This document shows positions 47,780 through 55,332 of a DNA stretch of 64,000 nt, piece after piece. The DNA is from an uncultured Thiothrix sp. (GTDB lineage: Bacteria; Pseudomonadota; Gammaproteobacteria; Poriferisulfidales; GCA-002705445). Below the pieces are notes generated by a model. It was not told the origin of the DNA. It did not search any database and worked only from the letters and a program-made list of their open reading frames with translations. The position numbers were made by a program, and so were the translations under genes. Every line of letters begins with the position of its first letter. Position 1 is the stretch's first letter. The stretch lies in NCBI GenBank assembly GCA_902624655.1, contig CACNYJ010000001.1, forward strand, positions 124,001 through 188,000. Reading direction: 5' to 3'.

Positions 47780-48086
47780 AATTACAGAATCAGCAGCTTC
47801 AATATTTAAAAAAGAGATTGCAAAAGAGGAAAATAAAGGTTTCAAGCTTAGAATAGCAGTCATGAAAAGAGGTGGAAATAATTTTCACTACGCTTTGGGT
47901 TTTGATGATAATATTACTAGTAATGATAAGACACTAAATATTGATGATATCGAAATTATTATGTCAAACGCATCGCTAGAAATATGTAATGGAATGACAG
48001 TTGATTATGTAGAATTAGAAAAAAATCAGTTCAATTTCATTTTTCTTAATCCTAAAGATCCAAATTATGTCGAGCCCAAAGAGTAA
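47772..48086 (+). CDS. dsrR: DsrR, A-type-scaffold-like protein without cluster cysteines
   Basis: A 104-residue protein of the IscA fold (MIKITESAASIFKKEIAKE) that lacks the CxC cluster ligands of A-type carriers, as known for Allochromatium DsrR, which acts on dsr expression after transcription. I use the ATG at 47772, which overlaps the dsrN end; an ATG at 47754 is less likely. It overlaps the following kinase gene by 20 bases. Confidence 0.88.
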   Translation: MIKITESAASIFKKEIAKEENKGFKLRIAVMKRGGNNFHYALGFDDNITSNDKTLNIDDIEIIMSNASLEICNGMTVDYVELEKNQFNFIFLNPKDPNYVEPKE

Positions 48087-49008
48087 AACTAGTCAACTTG
48101 GTGAATTTATAGAAGATCTTAATGAATGGGTTCTTAATATTATGTCAGGAGATTTGTCTTCCAGAATTCAATGTCAAACAAAATCGGAAGATTTGAAAAC
48201 ATTATGTAGTAATTTGAATATTGTTTCTGAAATGCTTGAGAATCAACTTAATAAAACAAATGTTCAACTAGAGCAATTTGCCAAATATAAAGAAGATAAA
48301 AACAAAGAGGCAAATCGTTTGGCTATCATGGAAGAAAGAGTTTTTATTGCTTCAGAGTTACATGATTCACTTGCACAAACTTTAGCAAGCTTAAGGTTAC
48401 AAGTTCGAGTACTCGATGAAAGTCTACAAGGAATAATATATATGAAGAATAACCGTAAATACAAAACTGCCGAACTTTACTCAGACAAAAGAATAACAGA
48501 TGAACTTGAGACTCTCGAAGAAAGTATAGAATTGGCAAATACAGAAATACGTCAATTAATAGGCCATTTTAGATCTCCTCAAGAAATAGATAATATAGGA
48601 AGAGAAATTTCAAATCTTGTAGACAGTTTTAAATCTGAAAACAATGGAATAAAAATATTTTTTCAAAATAAGATTCCAGTTATAAATCTAAATAAGAATG
48701 ATGAGCTTCACATCAAAAGGATAGCTCAAGAGGCTCTTCTAAATGTTAAGAAGCATTCACAAGCAAAAATTGTTAGAGTGTTATTAATGTCATATGAAAC
48801 TGGGAAGTATTCTCTTATTATTGAAGATGACGGTATTGGAATAGCAAAATCATGCTTTATTGGACATGATAATGAAGATTCAGGGGAACATGTGGGTTTA
48901 AGTATTATGAGAGATAGAGCAGCTCAAATAGGTGGTCATTTAGCAATTGAAAGTGAGCCAGGCGAGGGAGTACGTGTTATTCTTTCCTTTAATGAAAAAG
49001 AAGATTAA
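48067..49008 (+). CDS. Soluble NarX-like sensor histidine kinase attached to the dsr operon
   Basis: A 313-residue HisKA_3-type kinase. A HAMP-like segment (WVLNIMSGDLSSRIQ, about 17-58) and a coiled coil lead into the phospho-acceptor IASELHDSLAQTLASLRLQ (His near 99). The ATPase has EALLNVKKHSQA, IIEDDGIGIA and GLSIMRDRA. There is no transmembrane helix or periplasmic sensor, so the input must be cytoplasmic; two cysteines lie in or near the HAMP region (CQTK, TLCSN). The 20-base overlap with dsrR ties it to the dsr transcript. Confidence 0.85.
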   Translation: MSSPKSKTSQLGEFIEDLNEWVLNIMSGDLSSRIQCQTKSEDLKTLCSNLNIVSEMLENQLNKTNVQLEQFAKYKEDKNKEANRLAIMEERVFIASELHDSLAQTLASLRLQVRVLDESLQGIIYMKNNRKYKTAELYSDKRITDELETLEESIELANTEIRQLIGHFRSPQEIDNIGREISNLVDSFKSENNGIKIFFQNKIPVINLNKNDELHIKRIAQEALLNVKKHSQAKIVRVLLMSYETGKYSLIIEDDGIGIAKSCFIGHDNEDSGEHVGLSIMRDRAAQIGGHLAIESEPGEGVRVILSFNEKED

Positions 49009-49016
49009 TTTTATTA

Positions 49017-49667
49017 ATGAAAATCAAAGTAACAATAATTGACGACCATACGCTTTTTAGAGAAGGCTTACAGAGATTACTTGTAAGACATGATATCGAT
49101 GTAATATCTTCGGTTAGCAATGGTGAAGAGGGAATCAAATCGATAGAAAAAATCGAGCCAGATATAATTTTGCTAGATCTCAGAATGCCAGATATATCTG
49201 GTATCGAAGTTTTAAAGAAATTAAGAGAAAAAAATAAGACTTTACCAATAGTAATGTTAACAACAAGTGATGACGAGAAAGACTTAATTGAAGCATTGCG
49301 TAATGGCGCAAGTGGTTATTTATTGAAGGATATGGAGCCAGATAATTTAGTTGTTGCATTAAAAGATGTTCTTAAGGGAGAAACAATTGTTGCTCCAAAT
49401 TTAGTACAAATATTAGCTAAGTTTCATCAAGGAGATGATGATGAAATTAATATCAGTAATTTGATTAGCACTTTAACTCCTAGAGAAAATGAAATACTTG
49501 AATTATTAGCCGAAGGACAAAGTAACAAGTTAATCGCGAAGAATTTAGGCATATCGGATGGCACAGTTAAACTTCATGTAAAATCAATATTAAGAAAATT
49601 AGATATACATTCACGAGTTGAGGCAGCTGTTATAGCAGTCGAACATGGCCTAAAGAAAAAAAATTAA
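49017..49667 (+). CDS. NarL/FixJ-family response regulator
   Basis: A 216-residue regulator: receiver domain with IIDDHTLFREGL, the phospho-acceptor in IILLDLRMPDISG, and the K in YLLKDM; then a LuxR-type helix-turn-helix (LTPRENEILELLAEGQSNKLIAKNLGISDGTVKLHV). It is eight bases after the kinase gene and is surely its partner. A target in the dsrA/tauD-like divergent region is a reasonable inference. Confidence 0.9.
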   Translation: MKIKVTIIDDHTLFREGLQRLLVRHDIDVISSVSNGEEGIKSIEKIEPDIILLDLRMPDISGIEVLKKLREKNKTLPIVMLTTSDDEKDLIEALRNGASGYLLKDMEPDNLVVALKDVLKGETIVAPNLVQILAKFHQGDDDEINISNLISTLTPRENEILELLAEGQSNKLIAKNLGISDGTVKLHVKSILRKLDIHSRVEAAVIAVEHGLKKKN

Positions 49668-49682
49668 CAAAAATTAGAAGTT

Positions 49683-49853
49683 ATGAGAGGATGGCAAAGA
49701 AATAGATTTGGATTAGCAATTTTAATATTCGCTTCAGCAATTGTTGCGAATATTGATACTTTAACGCAAGGTCAAATAATATCATTGATAGGTTTATTTA
49801 TTGTTATATTCTATATGTATGTAATTTATGTGAATAGATATAAAAAAAAATAA
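49683..49853 (+). CDS. 56-residue membrane peptide of unknown function
   Basis: The open frame ATG (49683) to TAA (49851-49853) encodes a basic start (MRGWQRNRF), a hydrophobic helix (about 10-22), a short polar loop (NIDTLTQGQ) and a second helix (about 32-50), ending NRYKKK. The end meets the sseA ATG directly (TAAATG) and the start is 15 bases after the regulator stop, so it fills the gap exactly. The shape suggests a two-helix inner-membrane peptide. Confidence 0.6.
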   Translation: MRGWQRNRFGLAILIFASAIVANIDTLTQGQIISLIGLFIVIFYMYVIYVNRYKKK

Positions 49854-50699
49854 ATGGAAAAATTTATTATAAAGCCAAAAGATTTAAACAAAATTTTAGA
49901 TGATAAAAATTTAATAATTTTTGACTGTAGATTTCATTTATTAAAAAAAGAATTAGGATTTAATAACTATCTTAACGCGCATATTAAAAATGCACATTAT
50001 GTTAATTTAGAATCCCAATTATCTTCAAAAGTTTTGGAACACTCTGGAAGACATCCTTTACCTGATATTAAGAATTTTTCAGATTTGTTAAACAGGTATG
50101 GCATAAATAAAAATTCAAAAATAGTGATTTACGATGACGAAAACAATTCAATGTCAGCGAGATTTTGGTGGATGCTACGTATTGTTGGAATTGAAGATTG
50201 TGCTGTACTTGACGGAGGTTTTAAATCTTGGAGCTCTCAGAATCTGCCAATGGACAACTTGCTACCAGAAAATGTTCAATATCAAAATAATACTTATTCT
50301 TATAACGAGGAAAGTATTGTAACAACAAAAAACCTAAAAAAAATGATAAATGAAGAGGGTTTTTGCCTCGTAGATGCAAGAGAAAAGGTTAGATTTATTG
50401 GTAAAAAGGAACCGATAGATAAAAAAGCAGGGCATATTCCTGGGGCGTTAAATATGCCTTTTAAAAATAATTTGAATGAATTTGGAAAATTTAAAACCCA
50501 AACAGAGCTTCTTACTATGTTTAAAAAAACAAAAAAAGATTCAGCAGAAAAAATCATAAATATGTGTGGTTCTGGCGTTACGGCTTGCCATAATTATTTA
50601 GCAATGGAGTATAGTGGTTTCGGAAAGTCAAAATTGTATGTAGGGTCTTGGAGCGCTTGGTCAAGTTATAAAGAAAATAAAATTGAAGAGGGAGAATAA
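49854..50699 (+). CDS. sseA: 3-mercaptopyruvate/thiosulfate sulfurtransferase
   Basis: Two tandem rhodanese domains in 281 residues. The N-terminal one lacks the catalytic cysteine; the C-terminal one has the active loop MCGSGVTAC. CGSGVT is the loop of mercaptopyruvate sulfurtransferases, while thiosulfate enzymes usually have CRKGVT, so mercaptopyruvate is favoured. RHPLPDIKNFSDLL and GHIPGALNMPF are typical. It may supply sulfane sulfur, but a dsr link rests only on proximity. Confidence 0.88.
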   Translation: MEKFIIKPKDLNKILDDKNLIIFDCRFHLLKKELGFNNYLNAHIKNAHYVNLESQLSSKVLEHSGRHPLPDIKNFSDLLNRYGINKNSKIVIYDDENNSMSARFWWMLRIVGIEDCAVLDGGFKSWSSQNLPMDNLLPENVQYQNNTYSYNEESIVTTKNLKKMINEEGFCLVDAREKVRFIGKKEPIDKKAGHIPGALNMPFKNNLNEFGKFKTQTELLTMFKKTKKDSAEKIINMCGSGVTACHNYLAMEYSGFGKSKLYVGSWSAWSSYKENKIEEGE

Positions 50700-51116
50700 A
50701 TGGAAGCAAATATAAAATGGATTGATGGAGTAAATTTTTCTGCTTCTACAGAAAGCGGAAATACTATTTTAATGGATGGCCCTGTTGAAAATGGGGGAAA
50801 TAATAACGGCTCAAGACCAACAGAACTTCTTATATCTGGCATGGGAGGCTGTACAGCTTTTGATATTGTTTGCATGGCAAAAACAAAAAAAATAAAAATT
50901 AAAAATTTCAATTTAAAAATTAATGCTCAAAGAACAAATTCAAAACCCTCACTCATTAACAAGATTCATTGTACTTATATAATAAATTCTGATGAGAAAA
51001 ATAAAGACGATTTGGAAAAAATTATAAAATCCTCTTTAAATAAACATTGCTCATGTTGTATCGTATTAGGCAAGGCAATAGATATAAGTTATTCTTTAGA
51101 GCTTATTAGTTCTTAA
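50700..51116 (+). CDS. OsmC-family protein
   Basis: A 138-residue OsmC/Ohr-fold protein. The two redox cysteines are expected in MGGCTAFDIVCMAK and in the C-terminal HCSCCIVLGKA, close to the YhfA-like subgroup. It may detoxify organic hydroperoxides or act on sulfur-related substrates. It starts directly after sseA (TAAATGG). Confidence 0.82.
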   Translation: MEANIKWIDGVNFSASTESGNTILMDGPVENGGNNNGSRPTELLISGMGGCTAFDIVCMAKTKKIKIKNFNLKINAQRTNSKPSLINKIHCTYIINSDEKNKDDLEKIIKSSLNKHCSCCIVLGKAIDISYSLELISS

Positions 51117-51123
51117 TTAAACA

Positions 51124-51495
51124 ATGTCATTTAGATTTTTTTTAATAATTTTCACCCTTTTATTTGCTTTTTCCAAATCCTATTCAAAAAGTGTACATAA
51201 TTTAAAATGTCAAAATATTGAAAACAATTCAGTGCATACTTTCAAGATATATAAAAATTATAAGGTAGTAAATATTTTACCAAATGGCTATCGATTTGAT
51301 TATATTATTGACAATGAAACGAAAAGTCAGGTAACAGCTTATTTCTTTCAAAGAAAAGAAAATTTGATTAAAAAGTTTTACTTAGAATTTAATCTTGATA
51401 AAAAAGTACTGTATGATGAAATGTACGTTGGAAATAATATTGATAACCTCTTTTTAAAAGATAAGAAAATTTTTAGTTGTAAAGATGATAAATGA
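51124..51495 (+). CDS. Secreted protein of unknown function
   Basis: A 123-residue protein with a clear signal peptide (RFFLIIFTLLFAFSKSYSKS, cut near residue 20). The mature part is probably a small beta-rich domain with two cysteines (LKCQNI near the start, IFSCKD near the end) that could form a disulfide. No family is recognised. It overlaps bioA by 11 bases. Confidence 0.6.
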   Translation: MSFRFFLIIFTLLFAFSKSYSKSVHNLKCQNIENNSVHTFKIYKNYKVVNILPNGYRFDYIIDNETKSQVTAYFFQRKENLIKKFYLEFNLDKKVLYDEMYVGNNIDNLFLKDKKIFSCKDDK

Positions 51496-52756
51496 TGACA
51501 AATTATATGTATGGCATCCATATGCCGCAGCGATTGATAAGAATCCAGTCTACTCTGTAAAGAAAGCAAAAGGTGTGTATATACATTTGGCAACTGGAGA
51601 AAAGTTGGTTGATGGCATGTCCTCTTGGTGGTGTGTGATTAATGGATATAATCACCCGAAGCTAAATAAAGCAATAAAAGATCAAATTAGTAAATTTTCC
51701 CATGTAATGTTTGGTGGATTTACACACAAACCCGCAGTAGACCTTGCAAGAAAATTAAATGCGATTACTCCACGGTCAATTCAAAAAGTATTTTTTTCTG
51801 ACTCAGGTTCAGTAGCAATTGAAGTTGGGATGAAATTCGCAATTCAATACTGGTATTCAAAAAATCTGGAGAAGAAAAAAAAGTTTTTAACCGTGAAAAG
51901 CGGGTATCATGGCGATACATTTGCAACAATGTCGGTTAGTGACCCGATTAATGGAATGCATTCTGTTTTTAAGAAAACTTTACTGAATCAAATATATGTT
52001 TCAAAGCCAGAAGACTCGCGTGATTTTAATTTAAAAAAAAGTAAAAGTCTTAAACAAATCGAACAAAAATTAAAGGAGAAGCATTCATCAATAGCTGCGG
52101 TAATTATTGAGCCAATTTTTCAAGGCGCTGGAGGAATGAGAGTTTATCATCCAGACTATTTAAAAAAACTAAAAAAATTGTGTGAAAAATATAATGTACT
52201 TCTGATATTAGACGAAATTGCAACAGGCTTTGGAAGAACCGGAAAATTATTTGGGTTCGAACATTCTAATATTGTGCCTGATATCTTGTGCTTAGGAAAA
52301 TCAATAACTGGTGGTTACATGAGTTTAGCAGCAACCATGGTTTCTAAAGAAATTGCAAAATCTATATCAAATAAAGATCCTGGAATCTTTATGCATGGAC
52401 CAACATACATGGCAAATCCACTTGCATGTTCTGTAGCACTAGCAAATATAAATTTACTTCTATCATATGATTGGGAAAAAAAGATAAAAAATATTGAATC
52501 AGCTGTTTTTAATTCATTTAAAGAGATATCAAAAAATAAATCAGTTAAAGACTTTAGAGTTCTTGGTGCGATTGGAGTCTTAGAAATGAAAAATAAAGTA
52601 AATGTTAAGTCAATACAAAAAAAATGTGTTGAACATGGGATTTGGTTGAGACCCTATTCAAATCTAATATATATTATGCCACCATACGTAATTTCAAAGA
52701 AAGATTTAACTTTCTTATTAAATAAGCTAAAAAAAGTTATTGAATTAGAGTATTAA
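51485..52756 (+). CDS. bioA: Adenosylmethionine-8-amino-7-oxononanoate aminotransferase
   Basis: Makes 7,8-diaminopelargonate in biotin synthesis, using SAM as amino donor. Class III PLP features include VDGMSSWWCVINGYNHP, the cofactor-binding LILDEIATGFGRTG, and the lysine in LCLGKSITGGYMSLAATM. MHGPTYMANPLACS is typical of BioA. At 423 residues it is complete. The bioBFCD genes are elsewhere. Confidence 0.93.
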   Translation: MINDDKLYVWHPYAAAIDKNPVYSVKKAKGVYIHLATGEKLVDGMSSWWCVINGYNHPKLNKAIKDQISKFSHVMFGGFTHKPAVDLARKLNAITPRSIQKVFFSDSGSVAIEVGMKFAIQYWYSKNLEKKKKFLTVKSGYHGDTFATMSVSDPINGMHSVFKKTLLNQIYVSKPEDSRDFNLKKSKSLKQIEQKLKEKHSSIAAVIIEPIFQGAGGMRVYHPDYLKKLKKLCEKYNVLLILDEIATGFGRTGKLFGFEHSNIVPDILCLGKSITGGYMSLAATMVSKEIAKSISNKDPGIFMHGPTYMANPLACSVALANINLLLSYDWEKKIKNIESAVFNSFKEISKNKSVKDFRVLGAIGVLEMKNKVNVKSIQKKCVEHGIWLRPYSNLIYIMPPYVISKKDLTFLLNKLKKVIELEY

Positions 52757-52762
52757 AAGATT

Positions 52763-53395
52763 TTAAATTCTGAAAGATACCTCTTTCATAATGTTTGCAG
52801 TGTATTCCATAATTTTTTTAATTGGCTTAGGAATTTCTTGAGCTCCTGATTGGTGAGCTGTGTTGCTATGTTTTTCCTCATCTGCTTTCATTTTTTCTAG
52901 GACAATCTTTGTTTTTTTATCATTTTCTGGCAATCTTTTTAAGTGCGACTGAAGGTGCTCAGCAACCTGTATTTCTGTCTCCTCTAGAAAGCCAAGAGCA
53001 TTTCTGTCACTTGTAAAGCTTGATAGAATACCTAGTCCAATTGAGCCAACAAGCCAAACTGGGTCAAATACGCTTGCTCTTCCACCCAGCTCGTTTATTC
53101 TTTTTTCACACCACAGTAGATGATCTTTTTCTTCTGAAGCCATTTCTAACATCATCTTTCTTTGGCTCGAAGATTTTGCCGCTAAAGCATGACCAATATA
53201 TAGTCCTTGCGCAGCAACTTCACCTGCGTGGTTAACTCGCATTAAATTTGTTACCAATTTTTTATCTTCTTTTGATAGTTCACTATCTTCTATTTTTTTT
53301 GCCGGGTAAGGTCTTCCAGAACTCTTTATATTAAAAATATTTAATATTTCATCTACTTTTATAATAAGTTTGTCAATATCAGAATAATTTCGCAT
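52763..53395 (-). CDS. coq7: 3-demethoxyubiquinol 3-hydroxylase (Coq7)
   Basis: Di-iron hydroxylase of ubiquinone synthesis. Four-helix ferritin-like ligands appear in RVNHAGEVAAQGLY, SEEKDHLLWCEKR, LEETEIQVAEHL and ADEEKHSNTAH. Length 210 matches bacterial Coq7 (UbiF replacement). It implies ubiquinone-based respiration. It is immediately downstream of the glcF-like gene. Confidence 0.93.
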   Translation of the reverse strand: MRNYSDIDKLIIKVDEILNIFNIKSSGRPYPAKKIEDSELSKEDKKLVTNLMRVNHAGEVAAQGLYIGHALAAKSSSQRKMMLEMASEEKDHLLWCEKRINELGGRASVFDPVWLVGSIGLGILSSFTSDRNALGFLEETEIQVAEHLQSHLKRLPENDKKTKIVLEKMKADEEKHSNTAHQSGAQEIPKPIKKIMEYTANIMKEVSFRI

Positions 53396-54559
53396 TTACT
53401 TAAGTCTCTCATTTAAAAATGTTATAGGATGTTTAACTTCTACTTGTTTCATGTTGTTTATATTTATTGAGTTAATAAAATTTAGTGAGCATCCGATATT
53501 ATACGTAAGAATCAAGTCAATATTATTTGATTTAATGAAATCAATCTTTGGCTTAATAATATTAATCGAATTTTCCGAATTATGAATAAGATTTTGAGCA
53601 CCAGCTCCACAACAATAATTATCTTCGAAAGTGAAAATATTTAAATTAGGAATTATTTTGAGAATATCTATTAACTTTTTAAAATCAATTTCTGCGGACT
53701 TCGAGGTGCAAGGCTTGTGTATGCAAATATTTTTTTTTGTTATTTTAAATTCATTTCTTTTATTTTCAATTAGATCTAAAATAAATGAAGTTGCATCTTG
53801 GTAAATTTTCGTATTGCTTTTTTTGTTAATAAATGAACTACATCCACTTGCATAGCCTATAATTTTTTCATATTTACCACTACAAAATTCACTATTCGCA
53901 TGTTGGTTATATTCAAGCCCCTTTTTAATTCTTCCTGAGTTAAAGTCAAGAGATCCACAACACTCTACATTTTGAATAATTTCCGATTCTAATCCATTTT
54001 TTTGTAAAACTTCGATACAATCATTTGCTACATTCTTTTGGAAAATATCAGAAGCGCAACCCGCAAAAATTCCAATTTTATCTTTTGCTTTGTTAATGTC
54101 GTGTTTTGCGTGCTTATTAACAAAGTTTCTTTTATGGTTGTAAAAGCCTAAATTCATAATAGATGCCTCTTCTAGAATATAAAATAATTTACTTAATATT
54201 TTTTTAGACAATTTGTTTGTTAGAAAGATCGATATCAATAGTGATTTAAGTTTAAACGTAACTTTTTGCTTTTTAAAATATCTATCTCTTGCTTTTGTGA
54301 TCAATCCATAAAAATCAACTTTTGCTGGACAAGCCGACTCACATGCCAGACAAAGTGTACAAGAGTTTATGTGTTTTAGCGCAGATTCTGACGGCTCAAG
54401 AAGAGAGGCATTTAAGCCGTGTATTATTGAAATTCTACCTCTGGGAGATTCAGATTCATTGTTGCTTATTTTATAAGTCGGACAGTGATTTAGACACATT
54501 CCACACATTGCACAATTGTCAGGATCTAAAATCCGATATGGAGCAGCATTATTTTTCAT
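53396..54559 (-). CDS. GlcF-like glycolate oxidase iron-sulfur subunit
   Basis: A 387-residue protein with two [4Fe-4S] motifs (CAMCGMCLNHCPTY and CTLCLACESACPAK) and two CCG domains (VECCGSLDFNSG and YCCGAGAQNL), the GlcF arrangement. GlcD and GlcE are not in the window, so it may work with a distant dehydrogenase or as an HdrD-like electron-transfer protein. The final cysteine block reads IGCSLNF. It follows no obvious operon partner except coq7. Confidence 0.75.
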   Translation of the reverse strand: MKNNAAPYRILDPDNCAMCGMCLNHCPTYKISNNESESPRGRISIIHGLNASLLEPSESALKHINSCTLCLACESACPAKVDFYGLITKARDRYFKKQKVTFKLKSLLISIFLTNKLSKKILSKLFYILEEASIMNLGFYNHKRNFVNKHAKHDINKAKDKIGIFAGCASDIFQKNVANDCIEVLQKNGLESEIIQNVECCGSLDFNSGRIKKGLEYNQHANSEFCSGKYEKIIGYASGCSSFINKKSNTKIYQDATSFILDLIENKRNEFKITKKNICIHKPCTSKSAEIDFKKLIDILKIIPNLNIFTFEDNYCCGAGAQNLIHNSENSINIIKPKIDFIKSNNIDLILTYNIGCSLNFINSININNMKQVEVKHPITFLNERLK

Positions 54560-54600
54560 TATTCAATATTTCTAAAATTCAAAAAGACGTATAATTAAAT

Positions 54601-54629
54601 TTGACATCTATATAATAATATCATAAAAT
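54601..54629 (+). promoter_or_regulatory. Strong sigma70-type promoter for a small RNA
   Basis: TTGACA (54601-54606), a perfect -35 box, is followed after exactly 17 bases by TAAAAT (54624-54629), five of six matches to the -10 box. Transcription would start near 54636. No protein-coding gene lies downstream before the terminator at 54702-54729. Confidence 0.7.
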
Positions 54630-54635
54630 ACTAAT

Positions 54636-54729
54636 ATATATTACGACCTCCTATAGAAGTATATATGATTTCCTCCAACCACTAATCTTGAGTGGTTTTA
54701 AAAGCGCAGAGCCACTGCGCTTTTTTTTT
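54636..54729 (+). ncRNA. Candidate small RNA with CCUCC motifs and an intrinsic terminator
   Basis: A transcript of about 90 bases from the promoter at 54601-54629. It holds two anti-Shine-Dalgarno-like motifs, CCTCCT (54647-54652) and TCCTCC (54671-54676), in regions with little stem potential. A 7-bp hairpin follows (AACCACT 54677-54683 with AGTGGTT 54691-54697), then the terminator AAGCGCAG/CTGCGCTT (54702-54722) with its T-run to 54729. This architecture fits a trans-acting translational repressor. No known family is recognised. Confidence 0.6.
54702..54729 (+). terminator. Intrinsic terminator of the candidate small RNA
   Basis: Perfect 8-bp stem AAGCGCAG/CTGCGCTT with loop AGCCA, followed by a run of Ts to 54729 that reaches the stop codon of the minus-strand S24 gene. 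Only the plus strand has a long T-run after the stem. Confidence 0.8.
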
Positions 54730-55084
54730 AGTGGTATCTTTTATGATATTTCCTTCTTTTTCCAGATCTTTGTGTCACAACACCAATTATAGAGCTTTTA
54801 TCTTCTATCTCTATATCCTGGAATTTCTCACTATAAGCCTTTAACACAGTTTTATCAGATATCATAATCTCCCTGATTATAATGCTATTATTTGTCTCAA
54901 ATACCACAAAATCACCATTCTTTGGGGTAATACTTGGGTCTATAATGATTATGTGATCAATTTCAAATTCTGGAGACATGCTGGAATCAAGGATTCTAAG
55001 AGCAAATGGTTCATTAGCCGCGCAATTCTCACCACTATTTTCGTTTCCAATAGCATTAATCGGTATATTCTTGATATCACTCAT
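54728..55084 (-). CDS. S24/LexA-like C-terminal domain protein, probably not a protease
   Basis: A 118-residue protein that resembles only the peptidase half of LexA-type repressors. The serine region is ILDSSMSPEFEIDHIIIIDPS and the strand GDFVVFETNNSIIIREIM follows. LexA has a catalytic lysine at the place where this one has Arg (IIIREI), and no helix-turn-helix precedes it. It therefore looks like a domain relic or a binding module. It is divergent from nrdA. Confidence 0.65.
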   Translation of the reverse strand: MSDIKNIPINAIGNENSGENCAANEPFALRILDSSMSPEFEIDHIIIIDPSITPKNGDFVVFETNNSIIIREIMISDKTVLKAYSEKFQDIEIEDKSSIIGVVTQRSGKRRKYHKRYH

Positions 55085-55201
55085 AACTAGCCATCTTATC
55101 TTTTTTTTTGGAACTTAGTAATTCATTTATATTGTATTTTTCTTATATTAACGCTCAAAACCCTTATTCATAAAGCTTTTTTTGTAACTTATTCTCTAAT
55201 T

Positions 55202-55210
55202 TTATCCACA
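55202..55210 (+). promoter_or_regulatory. DnaA box upstream of nrdA
   Basis: TTATCCACA is the perfect 9-base DnaA box. It lies 123 bases before the nrdA start. DnaA control of nrdAB is known in E. coli, which makes the site credible although single. Confidence 0.55.
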
Positions 55211-55238
55211 GCTTATAACCATGATAAACAATGCTTAA

Positions 55239-55286
55239 ACACAGTATATTGTGCTTGACTACACCACTAAACACATCTTATAGTAG
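55239..55286. promoter_or_regulatory. Pair of NrdR boxes in the nrdAB promoter
   Basis: ACACAGTATATTGTGC (55239-55254) fits the NrdR palindrome acaCwATATwGtgt closely. A weaker copy, ACACATCTTATAGTAG, starts at 55271, 32 bases on, the three-helical-turn spacing usual for NrdR pairs. NrdR would repress nrdAB when dATP is high. Confidence 0.75.
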
Positions 55287-55332
55287 TATTTTAAAAAAAC
55301 AATAAACAAAAATAATAGTATGGAAGGAAATA

